This document shows positions 32,590 through 41,147 of a stretch of DNA of 64,000 nucleotides, piece by piece; position 1 is the stretch's first letter; each line of letters opens with the position of its first letter. The notes beneath the pieces are model-generated. The model made no database searches and was not told the DNA's origin. It saw only the letters and a program-made list of their open reading frames with translations. Source of the DNA: Bacteroidaceae bacterium (GTDB taxonomy: Bacteria; Bacteroidota; Bacteroidia; Bacteroidales; Bacteroidaceae); the NCBI GenBank assembly GCA_017469925.1, contig JAFUFK010000016.1, positions 186,001-250,000 of the forward strand. Reading direction: 5' to 3'. The position numbers and the translations under genes were made by a program.

Positions 32590-32642
32590 TAGCGTCGTTT
32601 TAAGACAAGGTGTTAATAAAACTAACTTTAAGGTAAAAGATT

Positions 32643-32843
32643 ATGAACGAAAAAGTAGGTACAATTGCAGGCCAGATCTGGAATGCATTGAACGAAAACG
32701 GTGCCTTGAATAACAAGGACCTGAAGAAGGCTGCTAAGGTGAAGACCGACAAGGAACTCTTCCTGGGTCTGGGTTGGTTGCTCCGCGAGGACAAGGTGAC
32801 CGTAACTGAGGCAGAGAAGGACATTGTTGTAGCTTTGAACTAA
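32643..32843 (+). CDS. small winged helix-turn-helix protein (DUF2582 type)
   Basis: 66 residues: MNEKVGTIAGQIWNALNENG, then LNNKDLKKAAKVKTDKELFL and GWLLREDKVTVTEAEKDIVV. This is the single-domain winged-helix family common in Bacteroidetes. It has the fold of a DNA-binding domain but no known regulon. It is monocistronic: own promoter upstream, strong terminator after. Confidence 0.9.
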   Translation: MNEKVGTIAGQIWNALNENGALNNKDLKKAAKVKTDKELFLGLGWLLREDKVTVTEAEKDIVVALN

Positions 32844-32870
32844 TTCTTCAATCCTGCTAAGGTTAAACAA

Positions 32871-32905
32871 AACGCTTCGGATTTCCACGTCCGAGGCGTT
32901 TTTTT
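32871..32905 (+). terminator. rho-independent terminator
   Basis: 11-bp stem (AACGCTTCGGA / TCCGAGGCGTT with one G:T) followed by a run of seven T. Confidence 0.9.
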
Positions 32906-32939
32906 ATGCCATTCTTCTCGGCAGTTCGGAGAATTTTAT

Positions 32940-32947
32940 TATCTTTG
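32940..32947 (+). promoter_or_regulatory. -7 promoter element TATCTTTG of lepA
   Basis: Lies 20 nt before the lepA ATG. Confidence 0.6.
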
Positions 32948-32967
32948 CAGCAAAATAGGCCCCCGAC

Positions 32968-34752
32968 ATGCAAAAAAACATACGCAACTTCTGTATCATC
33001 GCGCATATCGACCACGGGAAATCGACCCTGGCCGACCGCCTGCTGGAGACGACCAACACCATCAAGGTGACGGAAGGCCAGATGCTCGACGACATGGAAC
33101 TTGAGCGGGAGCGCGGAATCACCATCAAGAGCCACGCCATACAGATGGAGTACCAGCGCGACGGAGAGACCTACACGCTGAACCTTATCGACACCCCGGG
33201 ACACGTTGACTTCTCCTACGAGGTCAGTCGCTCCATTGCTGCCTGCGAGGGCGCGCTGCTGGTGGTAGATGCCACTCAGGGCGTGCAGGCCCAGACCATA
33301 TCGAACCTCTACATGGCTATCGACCACGACCTGGAGATTATCCCCGTCGTCAACAAGTGCGACATGCCCAATGCCATGCCCGAGGAGGTGGAGGACGAAA
33401 TCGTGGACCTCATCGGTTGCCGTCGCGAGGAGATTATCCGCGCCAGCGGCAAGACGGGGCAGGGCGTCGAGGACATACTGAACGCCGTCGTGGACCGCAT
33501 ACCCGCCCCGGGAGGCGACGAGGACGCCCCCTTGCAGGCACTCATCTTCGACTCGGTCTTCAACCCCTTCCGAGGCATCATCGCCTACTTCCGTATCGTC
33601 AACGGCTCGATACGCAGTGGCGACCAGGTGCAGTTCATCAATACCGGGAAGGAGTATAAGGCCGACGAAATCGGTGTCCTGAAGATGGACATGGTGCCCC
33701 GCCAGGAACTCCACTGCGGCAACGTGGGCTACATCGTCTCGGGCATCAAGACGGCTACCGAGGTGAAGGTGGGCGACACCATAACGACCGTGGCCAACCC
33801 GACCCACGAGGCCATTGCCGGTTTCGAGGAAGTGAAGCCCATGGTCTTTGCCGGAGTCTATCCCATCGAGACGGAGGACTTCGAGAACCTGCGCGCCTCG
33901 CTCGAAAAACTGCAACTGAACGATGCCTCGCTGACCTTCCAGCCCGAGTCCTCTGTGGCCCTCGGCTTCGGCTTCCGCTGTGGCTTCCTGGGCTTGTTGC
34001 ACATGGAAATCGTGCAGGAGCGACTCGACCGCGAGTTCAACATGGACGTCATCACCACCGTGCCCAACGTCAGCTACCTCGTCTATGACAAGCAGGGCGA
34101 GGTCCGCGAGGTGCACAATCCGGCCGGTATGCCCGAGCCCACCCTTATCGACCATATCGAAGAGCCCTACATCCACGCCTCGGTCATCACCACCGCCAAC
34201 TTCATCGGCCCCATCATGACACTCTGCCTCGGCAAGCGTGGCGAACTCCTGAAACAGGAATTCATCAGCGGCAACCGCGTAGAACTGCAATACGCCATGC
34301 CCTTGGGCGAAATCGTCATCGACTTCTACGACAAACTGAAGTCGATATCGAAGGGCTACGCCTCGTTCGACTACCATCAGGACGGCTTCCGACCCTCCCG
34401 GCTGGTCAAGTTGGACATACTCCTGAATGGCGAACCCGTCGATGCCCTCTCCACACTGACCCATGTCGATAACTCCGTCGATTTCGGCCGACGCATGTGT
34501 GAGAAACTGAAGGATCTCTTGCCCCGCCAGCAGTTCGACATCGCCATACAGGCGGCCATCGGCGCCAAGATTATCGCCCGCGAGACGGTGAAGCAGGTGC
34601 GCAAGGACGTCTTGGCCAAGTGCTACGGAGGCGACGTCAGCCGAAAGCGCAAACTCCTGGAGAAACAGAAGAAGGGCAAGAAACGCATGAAACAGATTGG
34701 CAACGTCCAGGTGCCCCAGAAAGCCTTCCTTGCCGTCCTGAAACTTGATTAG
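32968..34752 (+). CDS. lepA: elongation factor 4 (LepA), translational GTPase
   Basis: 594 residues. G1 [19 protein letters not shown], switch [11 protein letters not shown]3 [17 protein letters not shown]4 NKCDMPNA, and the family-specific C-terminal domain ([20 protein letters not shown]). It acts on ribosomes at initiation or back-translocation. The Crp-type gene begins 13 nt after its stop. Confidence 0.97.
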   Translation: MQKNIRNFCIIAHIDHGKSTLADRLLETTNTIKVTEGQMLDDMELERERGITIKSHAIQMEYQRDGETYTLNLIDTPGHVDFSYEVSRSIAACEGALLVVDATQGVQAQTISNLYMAIDHDLEIIPVVNKCDMPNAMPEEVEDEIVDLIGCRREEIIRASGKTGQGVEDILNAVVDRIPAPGGDEDAPLQALIFDSVFNPFRGIIAYFRIVNGSIRSGDQVQFINTGKEYKADEIGVLKMDMVPRQELHCGNVGYIVSGIKTATEVKVGDTITTVANPTHEAIAGFEEVKPMVFAGVYPIETEDFENLRASLEKLQLNDASLTFQPESSVALGFGFRCGFLGLLHMEIVQERLDREFNMDVITTVPNVSYLVYDKQGEVREVHNPAGMPEPTLIDHIEEPYIHASVITTANFIGPIMTLCLGKRGELLKQEFISGNRVELQYAMPLGEIVIDFYDKLKSISKGYASFDYHQDGFRPSRLVKLDILLNGEPVDALSTLTHVDNSVDFGRRMCEKLKDLLPRQQFDIAIQAAIGAKIIARETVKQVRKDVLAKCYGGDVSRKRKLLEKQKKGKKRMKQIGNVQVPQKAFLAVLKLD

Positions 34753-34765
34753 AGCGAATAGTACC

Positions 34766-35356
34766 ATGATAACCACCCCCAGAGACGTAGCACGCGAAAT
34801 AGCCCGCCTATACTGCACCATGAGTCCCATGGGCATCGACGCCCTTTCGCAGATACTGGTACCCCTGAAGTACCAGAAGGGCGACATCGTCCTGCCCGAG
34901 GGCGACGTCTGCCGGGCTATGTACTTCGTGGAAAGGGGTATGGTACGCCAGTTCTACTACAAGAATGGCAAGGACGTGACCGAACACTTCTCGTTCGAGG
35001 GGCGCATCGTCTTCTGCATCGAGAGTTTCCTGAAGCAGGAGCCCAGCCGACTGATGGTGGAGGCCCTCGAGAACACCACCCTCTATGCCATCCCCTACGA
35101 GGCCTGGCACATGCAGATGCTGCAAAATCAGGAGATGGAACTCTTGTATCGTAAAATCCTGGAGCACGCCCTCATCAGCAGTCAGGAACATGCCGACTCC
35201 CAGCGCTTCGAGAACGCCGCCGAGCGCTACGGACGCCTCTTGGCCACGAAGCCCGAGATTATCCTTCGTGCCCCCATGCTCCACATCGCCTCCTTCCTAC
35301 AGATGACGCCCGAGACGCTCTCCCGCGTCCGTTCGGCAGAAAATAAAAAGGCTTGA
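34766..35356 (+). CDS. Crp/Fnr-family transcriptional regulator
   Basis: 196 residues from the ATG at 34766. A cyclic-nucleotide-binding-like beta-roll (QKGDIVLPEGDVCRAMYFVE, VERGMVRQFYYKNGKDVTEH) is followed by the dimer helix and a C-terminal helix-turn-helix (MLHIASFLQMTPETLSRVRS). The canonical arginine/serine cAMP pocket is not evident, as is usual for Bacteroidetes members, so cAMP response is doubtful. The stop codon lies inside the terminator stem. Confidence 0.88.
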   Translation: MITTPRDVAREIARLYCTMSPMGIDALSQILVPLKYQKGDIVLPEGDVCRAMYFVERGMVRQFYYKNGKDVTEHFSFEGRIVFCIESFLKQEPSRLMVEALENTTLYAIPYEAWHMQMLQNQEMELLYRKILEHALISSQEHADSQRFENAAERYGRLLATKPEIILRAPMLHIASFLQMTPETLSRVRSAENKKA

Positions 35357-35380
35357 CCAACTCGGGTCAAGCCTTTCTTT
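35347..35380. terminator. bidirectional terminator hairpin
   Basis: 12-bp perfect stem (AAAGGCTTGACC / GGTCAAGCCTTT) between the convergent Crp-type and OmpH-type genes. Confidence 0.85.
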
Positions 35381-35394
35381 ATGTCTTTCTCTCT

Positions 35395-36027
35395 CTACTT
35401 CTTCTTCTCCTCAGTCTTCTTTTCGGTCTTCTTCAGCTTCTCGGCCACTTCGGGCTTAATCTTGTAGCGCTTGTTCAGGCCCTTCAGCACCTCGTTCGTG
35501 ATGTCGAACTTCGGGTTGGCCAGTAGCATGTTGTCGCCGGCCTTGGCCAGAATCATGTCGTACTTCTTCTGCTTGTTATACTGCTTCAGGAAGCTCTGGA
35601 TAGAGTCGCGCATCTCCTCGTTGTACTTGTTCTGCTCCTCCTGGAACGAGGCGTACAGGCGTTCGGAGAGTTCCTGCAACGACTGCTGCTCGGCCTGCAA
35701 CGACTGCTGGGCGCGGGTCAGTTCCTCCTGGCTCGTGAATCCGTTCGACTCGTACTTCTTCTGCATGTTGGCCGCATGCTGCTCCAGGGTGCGCTGCTTA
35801 CCTGTCAGGGTGCGCTGGATGTTCTCGCCCTCGATGTTAGCCAGTTCCGTATAGTCCTTGCAGAACTGATACTGCGACATCAGGGTGTCGATTTCCACGT
35901 AGGCAATCTTCAGTCCCGTTTCCTCCTGAGGCTCTTCGGCCACTACCTCGCTCTCCTGTGCCTTCTTCGAGCAACTCGTCATTCCAATCATGGCCAGGCA
36001 CAAGGCCATCAGATACATTTTCTTCAT
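35395..36027 (-). CDS. OmpH/Skp-family periplasmic chaperone-like lipoprotein
   Basis: 210 residues. The signal MKKMYLMALCLAMIGMTSC ends in a lipobox-like Cys, so it is probably lipid-anchored, unlike E. coli Skp. After GLKIAYVEIDTLMSQYQFCK a long coiled coil (residues about 75-165, rich in Gln and Glu) is typical of the OmpH fold. Skp-type proteins hold unfolded outer-membrane proteins. The C-terminal tail is Lys/Glu-rich. The 65-residue membrane protein gene lies 11 nt upstream on the same strand. Confidence 0.85.
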   Translation of the reverse strand: MKKMYLMALCLAMIGMTSCSKKAQESEVVAEEPQEETGLKIAYVEIDTLMSQYQFCKDYTELANIEGENIQRTLTGKQRTLEQHAANMQKKYESNGFTSQEELTRAQQSLQAEQQSLQELSERLYASFQEEQNKYNEEMRDSIQSFLKQYNKQKKYDMILAKAGDNMLLANPKFDITNEVLKGLNKRYKIKPEVAEKLKKTEKKTEEKKK

Positions 36028-36038
36028 ATTAGTAAACT

Positions 36039-36236
36039 TTATATTTTAAGCTTCGAACTTTTCTCCCGCTCCATGCGGTCCATCGACTGCACACAGTGGA
36101 TGCCCCTGCGGCGCATCTCCTTGTTCTGCCCGATGTGCTGACTGCGGAACTCGCCGCCCCGCAACCAGATATTGACCGTCAGCAACAACATTGCCACAGC
36201 CACAATCGCCAGCACAATAAGCATCAGTTTCAGCAT
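36039..36236 (-). CDS. small single-pass membrane protein, 65 aa
   Basis: MLKLMLIVLAIVAVAMLLLT forms one membrane span; a polar tail follows (GGEFRSQHIGQNKEMRRRGI, then CVQSM). The ATG is eight bases after a TATCTTTG element. I believe similar short proteins occur in other Bacteroidales, but know no function. It is probably in one operon with the OmpH-type gene. Confidence 0.7.
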   Translation of the reverse strand: MLKLMLIVLAIVAVAMLLLTVNIWLRGGEFRSQHIGQNKEMRRRGIHCVQSMDRMEREKSSKLKI

Positions 36237-36244
36237 ACCGACTG

Positions 36245-36252
36245 CAAAGATA
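36245..36252 (-). promoter_or_regulatory. -7 promoter element TATCTTTG
   Basis: Promoter of the small membrane protein and OmpH-type pair. Confidence 0.6.
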
Positions 36253-36256
36253 CGAA

Positions 36257-36291
36257 GTAAATTAAAAATTAAGAATTAAAAATTAAGAATT
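36257..36291. repeat. heptamer tract (ATTAAAA / ATTAAGA)
   Basis: Alternating ATTAAAA and ATTAAGA units. A second, octamer-period tract (TAAACCAT / TAAACGGT and variants, six units) lies at 36361-36409 directly before the pepD start. Confidence 0.8.
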
Positions 36292-36417
36292 GATAGTCGT
36301 TTTATGTTTTTTTAACGGGGAGGAATATACGAAAACGGCTTCGCGCGCGTTATATATAATGTAAACCATTAAACGGTTAAACCATTAAACGATTAAACTT
36401 TTAAACCCTTATATAGA

Positions 36418-37866
36418 ATGAGCGAAACAATGCTGAAACCCGCGAGTGTGTTTGAGTGCTTTGCACAAGTGAACCGTGTGCCCCGCCCCTCGAAGCGTGA
36501 GGAACGGATGATAGACTTCCTGCTCCAGTACGGCCAGAGCCTGGGCCTGGAGACCCGCCGCGACGAGACGGGCAACGTGATAATCCGTAAGCCTGCCACC
36601 CCCGGCATGGAAGGGCGCCCGACCGTCATCCTGCAAAGCCACATGGACATGGTGTGCGAGAAGAATGCCGACACGGAGTTCGACTTCGACCGCGATGCCA
36701 TCCAGACCTATGTCGATGGTGAGTGGATGCGAGCCAAGGGCACCACGCTGGGCGCCGACGACGGCATCGGTGTGGCCATGGAGATGGCTCTGCTGGCTGC
36801 CACCGACGTGAAGCACGGCCCGCTGGAGTGCGTCTTCACCCGCGACGAAGAGACCGGCCTGACGGGGGCCGAAGGCATGAAGGACGACTTCATGTCGGGC
36901 CAGTACCTCATCAACCTGGACTCGGAGGACGAGGGCGAAATCTTTGTCTCCTGTGCCGGTGGTTGCCGCACTACGGCTACGTTCCACTACGAAGAGAAGA
37001 CCACCCCGATGAGCCAGTACTTCGTACGCCTAACCGTGAAGGGCCTGACGGGCGGGCACTCGGGCGACGACATCGATAAGAAACGCGCCAACGCCAATAA
37101 GCTGCTCTTCCGATTCCTCTATCAGGAGTTGAAGAAGATGCCCATCCTCCTGGCCGACGTACAGGCGGGCGGACTCCACAATGCAATCCCTCGCGAGGCC
37201 ATGGTGGTCATCTCTATTCCCCAGGGTTCGCGCGACCTGCTCAGTGCCGACTGGAATCTCTTTGCCACCGCCGTGCGCGAGGAGTACAGCGTGACAGAGC
37301 CCACCGTGGAGTTCCTGATGGAGACGGCCGAGCCCATGGCCACCGTCGTTGACCGCTCTACGGGTGAACGCCTGATTATGGCCATTCAGGGCGTCACGAA
37401 TGGCGTCTTTGCCATGTCGCAGGACATTGCCCTCGTCGAGACCAGTACCAACCTGGCCAGCATCCACATGGTGCCCGAGCACCACACTATCGAAATCAAC
37501 AGCAGCCAGCGCAGCAGTATCTACTCGGCCCGCGTAAACGTGGCCAATGCCTTCGAGGCCGTATTCCAACTGGCTGGTGCTGAGACGGAGACGGGCGAGG
37601 GCTATCCCGGTTGGAAACCCAATCCCAACAGCCACTTGCTGCAGGTAGCCGTCGAGCAGTACCGTCGCCTGTTCCAGAAAGACCCCGTCGTGCGCGGCAT
37701 CCATGCCGGACTGGAGTGCGGACTCTTCAGCGAGAAGTATCCCCACCTCGACATGGTCAGCTTCGGCCCGACCCTGCGCGGTGTACACTCGCCCGACGAG
37801 AAACTCCTCATCCCCACCGTCCAGATGGTCTGGGACCACCTGCTGGCCATACTGGAGAACATTTAA
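36418..37866 (+). CDS. pepD: aminoacyl-histidine dipeptidase (M20 family)
   Basis: 482 residues, cytosolic. Metal and catalytic motifs: LQSHMDMVCEKN, GTTLGADDGIGVAMEMAL, FTRDEETGLTGAEGM and GGHSGDDI; the C-terminal lobe has GIHAGLECGLFSEKYP. It is a zinc-dependent dipeptidase with broad specificity including Xaa-His. The start directly follows an octamer tract, and no clear -7 element was found in the 60 nt before it. Confidence 0.95.
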   Translation: MSETMLKPASVFECFAQVNRVPRPSKREERMIDFLLQYGQSLGLETRRDETGNVIIRKPATPGMEGRPTVILQSHMDMVCEKNADTEFDFDRDAIQTYVDGEWMRAKGTTLGADDGIGVAMEMALLAATDVKHGPLECVFTRDEETGLTGAEGMKDDFMSGQYLINLDSEDEGEIFVSCAGGCRTTATFHYEEKTTPMSQYFVRLTVKGLTGGHSGDDIDKKRANANKLLFRFLYQELKKMPILLADVQAGGLHNAIPREAMVVISIPQGSRDLLSADWNLFATAVREEYSVTEPTVEFLMETAEPMATVVDRSTGERLIMAIQGVTNGVFAMSQDIALVETSTNLASIHMVPEHHTIEINSSQRSSIYSARVNVANAFEAVFQLAGAETETGEGYPGWKPNPNSHLLQVAVEQYRRLFQKDPVVRGIHAGLECGLFSEKYPHLDMVSFGPTLRGVHSPDEKLLIPTVQMVWDHLLAILENI

Positions 37867-37904
37867 AGACCCCATCCCCAGCCCCTCCCTTGTAGAGAGG
37901 GGAG
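37867..37904. repeat. REP-like element, left copy
   Basis: AAGACCCCATCCCCAGCCCC followed by TCCCTTGTAGAGAGGGGAG, just after the pepD stop. Its first 28 nt are repeated in inverse orientation at 37961-37986. Confidence 0.8.
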
Positions 37905-37913
37905 TTGACGCTT

Positions 37914-39434
37914 ATGAAAACGAATATCTGTAATAGGATTCAAGACATACTTCTCCCTCCCTACAAGGGAGGGCTGGGGTGGGTCTTCTGTTTGCTTTTA
38001 TTGTTTGTCGTGGTTGGTTGCGACGACTACGACTCCTGGACGACATCGCCGGCGGCACGACTGACATTCTCGGCCGACACGGTGGCGTTCGACACGGTCA
38101 TCACCAACCAAAGCTCGACTACGAGCACGCTGATAGTCTTCAACCACAACAAGGAGGGCCTGCGCATCAGTCGTGTGGCGCTCGGCATGGGCAGCGAGTC
38201 GCCCTTCCGCGTCAACCTCGACGGCCAGTATCTCTACGGCGGAGTGGGGGAGGACTTCGAGGTACGCCGCCAGGACAGCATCTATGCCCGCATCGAGGTC
38301 CGGTTGCCCGAGGTCGATAGCGACTCTATCCACGCCTATCGGGACGAACTGCTCTTCACCCTCGAGAGCGGCGTCGTGCAGAAGGTTCTGCTCACGGCCT
38401 CGGGCATGGACGTCATCATCCTGCGCGGCGAAGTCGTGACCGACGACCGCACGCTCGACGCCCGTCGGCCCTATCTCATCTACGACTCCCTTGTAGTGGC
38501 TCAGGGTGCAACACTCACCCTGCCCGAAGGCTGTACGCTGATGTTCCACGACGGCGTGTCGCTGCTCGTCCACGGCACCCTGAAGGCCAATGGCTCACTC
38601 GCCCGACCCGTGACCCTGCGTGGCGACCGCACCGACCGCATGTTCCCCTACCTGCCCTACGACAACACACCTAATCGGTGGGGAGGCCTGCACTTCTTTG
38701 CCGACAGCCACGGCAACGAACTGACGCAGTGCGACATACACTCGGGCGACTACGGCATCATTTGTGACAGTACGGCCATCGACGAGTCGGCCTCGCCACT
38801 CCTGACGATGCAGGATTGCGTGGTGCACAACATTGGCGGCCCCGGTCTCGTGCTGACCCACTGCCGTACGCAGGTCGTGGGCACGCAGGTCAGCAATACG
38901 CTGGGGAATACGGTCCAACTCTTAGGCGGCGACCATACCTTCGTCCATTGCACCCTTGCCCAGTTCTATCCACTTTCGGCCGACCGAGGCGATGCTCTTG
39001 TCCTGGGCGACTCCATTCCGACGGGCCCCGACATGAAGAAGGATTATGACTACGTCCCTCTCGAACGGGCCTTGTTCCTGAATTGTGTGATTACGGGCTA
39101 TGCCGACGATGTGCTTCGGGGGCAGTTCTTCAGGACCACCGTGGCCGAGGGTAATTTCCTCTTTCAGAATTGCCTTATGCGCACCGTGGCCGAGGGCGAC
39201 CCGCGCTTCCAAAACGTCCGGTACGACCTCTCCGACTCGCTGGAGGTTACGGGCAAGGACCACTTCGTCCTGTTCGATACCCACGACTTCCTCTACGACT
39301 TCACGCCCGACTCGCTCTCCGCCATCCGTGGCCTTGCCGACCCCGAAGTGGCACGCCTCTACCCCATTGACCGCAAGGGGCGCAGCCGCCTTGCCGACGG
39401 AGAGCCCGATGCCGGGGCGTATGAGGGACAGTAA
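37914..39434 (+). CDS. lipoprotein with parallel beta-helix-like domain, function unknown
   Basis: 506 residues from the ATG at 37914 (a TTG at 37905 is less likely). The long n-region ILLPPYKGGLGWV is encoded by a REP-like element. It is followed by a hydrophobic core and the lipobox-like VVVGC. The N-terminal part (STTSTLIVFNHNKEGLRISR) resembles an immunoglobulin-like domain, and residues about 190-480 show right-handed beta-helix rungs (LPEGCTLMFHDGVSLLVHGT, VVHNIGGPGLVLTH). It ends near PDAGAYEG, as in other surface beta-helix proteins. The substrate is unknown. Confidence 0.75.
   Translation: MKTNICNRIQDILLPPYKGGLGWVFCLLLLFVVVGCDDYDSWTTSPAARLTFSADTVAFDTVITNQSSTTSTLIVFNHNKEGLRISRVALGMGSESPFRVNLDGQYLYGGVGEDFEVRRQDSIYARIEVRLPEVDSDSIHAYRDELLFTLESGVVQKVLLTASGMDVIILRGEVVTDDRTLDARRPYLIYDSLVVAQGATLTLPEGCTLMFHDGVSLLVHGTLKANGSLARPVTLRGDRTDRMFPYLPYDNTPNRWGGLHFFADSHGNELTQCDIHSGDYGIICDSTAIDESASPLLTMQDCVVHNIGGPGLVLTHCRTQVVGTQVSNTLGNTVQLLGGDHTFVHCTLAQFYPLSADRGDALVLGDSIPTGPDMKKDYDYVPLERALFLNCVITGYADDVLRGQFFRTTVAEGNFLFQNCLMRTVAEGDPRFQNVRYDLSDSLEVTGKDHFVLFDTHDFLYDFTPDSLSAIRGLADPEVARLYPIDRKGRSRLADGEPDAGAYEGQ
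37951..37988. repeat. REP-like element, right (inverted) copy
   Basis: TTCTCCCTCCCTACAAGGGA then GGGCTGGGGTGGGTCTTC, inverse of the copy at 37867. It lies inside the lipoprotein coding sequence and supplies residues of its signal peptide. Confidence 0.8.
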
Positions 39435-39461
39435 GACGAAGTCAGCATCTGCTTTCTCGAC

Positions 39462-39549
39462 AACCAGTCACTGGTTAAATTTTAACCAGTCACTCCTTTC
39501 GCCGAAACCAGTGACTGGTTTCGGCTTAACCAGTCACTGGTTTCCAACG
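39462..39549. repeat. 22-nt-period array D (palindromic AACCAGTCACTGGTT core)
   Basis: Four units start at exactly 39462, 39484, 39506 and 39528. Units 1 and 4 carry the 15-nt near-palindrome, unit 3 a one-base variant (AACCAGTGACTGGTT), and unit 2 only the left half. Spacers differ. The array starts 27 nt after the beta-helix lipoprotein stop and marks the left side of the AT-rich island. Confidence 0.92.
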
Positions 39550-39697
39550 CGCATGTGCGAGCGTACGCGTGAGCGCGATTTTGCGCATGAGATAAGGGGA
39601 TGGAAGTCTGCCGAGGTAGGTGGTTAGGTGTTCTTCGTTATTCACTATTTTTTCGTACAAAAGTCCCGATTCTTTTTCTTTTATAAAGAATTATTCT

Positions 39698-39705
39698 TAA
39701 TTTTG
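39698..39705 (+). promoter_or_regulatory. -7 promoter element TAATTTTG
   Basis: The only clear element between the lipoprotein gene and the methyltransferase gene. It predicts transcription from about 39711 through the structured leader. Confidence 0.55.
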
Positions 39706-39709
39706 TCGT

Positions 39710-40037
39710 CGGCAAGGGACAATTCGCCGCCCCGTGTGGGCCGATGGTACTCAGTGGAGGGCCCTGCCGGAAACTTATTGGTGAACAATAGCATCAGCTA
39801 TTTATTCAGAGTATCATGAAACCTAGGAAATTTCATTGAAGTAGTGCTCGAGTAAGTCAGCCGATGCCTGTGCGATAGCGCGGGCATGACTTATATCTTA
39901 GCACTACAGGTACATTCCTAGGACCTCATGATACGGGAGAAGAGCCACGTCTGCGCTTCTTTTGTGTCTTGAGGTTTCCTTCGAATTGCCTGTAATCAAA
40001 GCCTGGAGATATAGTCTGCATGCTAACAGACTATATC
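39710..40037 (+). ncRNA. candidate structured RNA or leader in front of the restriction-modification operon
   Basis: This is the gene-free stretch before the methyltransferase. Pairings, in order: CGGCAAGGG (39710-39718) with CCCTGCCG (39762-39769); AATAGC/GCTATT at 39787-39802; a 124-nt imperfect hairpin 39811-39934 built from GTATCATGA/TCATGATAC, CCTAGGA/TCCTAGG, GTAGTGCT/AGCACTAC, TAAGTCA/TGACTTA and ATGCC/GGGCAT; AGAAG/CTTCT at 39938-39960; and GATATAGTCTG/CAGACTATATC at 40008-40037. No tmRNA, RNase P, SRP, riboswitch or intron consensus was recognised. It may be a cis-acting leader of the operon or a separate RNA. A 63-codon ORF across its 5' part is not convincing. Confidence 0.55.
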
Positions 40038-40040
40038 ATT

Positions 40041-41132
40041 ATGGATAACAGACAAATTAGTATTGTGTCCTTATTCTCTGGCTGTGGTGGTCTCGACCTG
40101 GGATTCGAACAAGTTGGAGATTACAAGACAGTGTGGGCAAATGACTTCAAGCATGAAGCCTGCGAGAGTTTTAGGAATCATTTTGGTAATGTCATTGTAG
40201 AAGGTGATATTGAGAAGATAGACCCTTATGTGAGTGGCGTTGTACCAGCGTGTGACTTGGTGTTGGGTGGCTTTCCTTGCCAGGACTTTTCCATTATCTG
40301 GAAACAGCCTGGATTAAACGGGGAAAGAGGAAATCTGTATAAGAGTTTCTTGCGCTTTGTTGATGCAAAGAAACCCAAGGCATTTGTTGCTGAAAACGTA
40401 AAGGGACTCTTGACTGCAAATAAGAAGAAAGCAATTCGGCAGATTATAGAAGATTTCCAAAATATTGCTCCTGGATATTATGTCACGCCTCATCTTTACA
40501 ATTTTGCAGACTATGGAGTTCCAGAGTTTAGAGAGCGAGTTCTTATTGTCGGGATTCGTATAGATACAGGATTCCTATTTAAGCACCCCAGTCCTACACA
40601 CGGCAATGATGACAGACTTTTACCTTATGTCACAGTTGGTGACGCTTTCAAGGGGGTAGAAAGTGTGCCTTTCAACAACGAGAAATTGAAGGTCCAAGAG
40701 CGTACGCAGAGAATCATCAGTCTGATTCCAGAAGGAGGCAATTTTACGGATATTCCTAAAGACAGCCCATATTATGTTAAAGGGATGATAAGTCACGTTT
40801 ATCGTAGAATACATCGTGGAGAGCCATCAAAGACGATTATCGCAGCAGGCGGAGGAGGGACATGGGGATATCACTACCCGGAAAACCGGCCTCTCACGAA
40901 TAGAGAGCGAGCAAGAATCCAATCGTTCCCCGATGACTTTATTTTTTATGGAAGCACAACAGAGGTAAGAAGACAAATAGGCAATGCCGTACCGCCAGTA
41001 GGTGTGCATGAAGTTGCAAAGGCACTAAAGCCTCTATTCTATGGCAAATATGAGAGGACAGACCTTCTTAAGATACAAGAAGAGACATTGAGACTCCCCA
41101 TAGAGGAAAGACTGAAGTTAATCACAAAATAA
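40041..41132 (+). CDS. DNA (cytosine-5-)-methyltransferase of a restriction-modification-like operon
   Basis: 363 residues from the ATG at 40041, three bases after a perfect hairpin; an in-frame ATG at 40020 sits in that hairpin's loop. Motif I SLFSGCGGLDLGFE, motif IV GGFPCQDFS with the catalytic Cys at about residue 80, motif VI VAENVKGL, motif VIII RERVLIVGIR, and motifs IX-X with NRERARIQSFPDDF and RRQIGNAVPP. The short region between VIII and IX is the target-recognition part, and the site cannot be predicted. It would protect host DNA from the nuclease encoded 15 nt downstream. AT-rich codon use points to transfer. No vsr or C-protein gene is adjacent. Confidence 0.93.
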   Translation: MDNRQISIVSLFSGCGGLDLGFEQVGDYKTVWANDFKHEACESFRNHFGNVIVEGDIEKIDPYVSGVVPACDLVLGGFPCQDFSIIWKQPGLNGERGNLYKSFLRFVDAKKPKAFVAENVKGLLTANKKKAIRQIIEDFQNIAPGYYVTPHLYNFADYGVPEFRERVLIVGIRIDTGFLFKHPSPTHGNDDRLLPYVTVGDAFKGVESVPFNNEKLKVQERTQRIISLIPEGGNFTDIPKDSPYYVKGMISHVYRRIHRGEPSKTIIAAGGGGTWGYHYPENRPLTNRERARIQSFPDDFIFYGSTTEVRRQIGNAVPPVGVHEVAKALKPLFYGKYERTDLLKIQEETLRLPIEERLKLITK

Positions 41133-41147
41133 TCCCTGTCACAAACC

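Noticed and set aside
39731-39760. 5S rRNA fragment
   Set aside because: GCCGATGGTAC resembles a 5S segment, but the rest of the 5S sequence is absent.
39628-39819. 63-codon ORF upstream of the methyltransferase
   Set aside because: Spans the promoter and the first stem-loops of the structured region; a controller (C) protein would carry a helix-turn-helix, which is not seen.
39811-39934. Retron msr-msd
   Set aside because: The long hairpin resembles an msd, but no reverse transcriptase gene is present anywhere in the window.
40008-40037. Group I intron P7-like sequence (GATATAGTC)
   Set aside because: The two arms are in the wrong order for an intron core and form a simple local hairpin.
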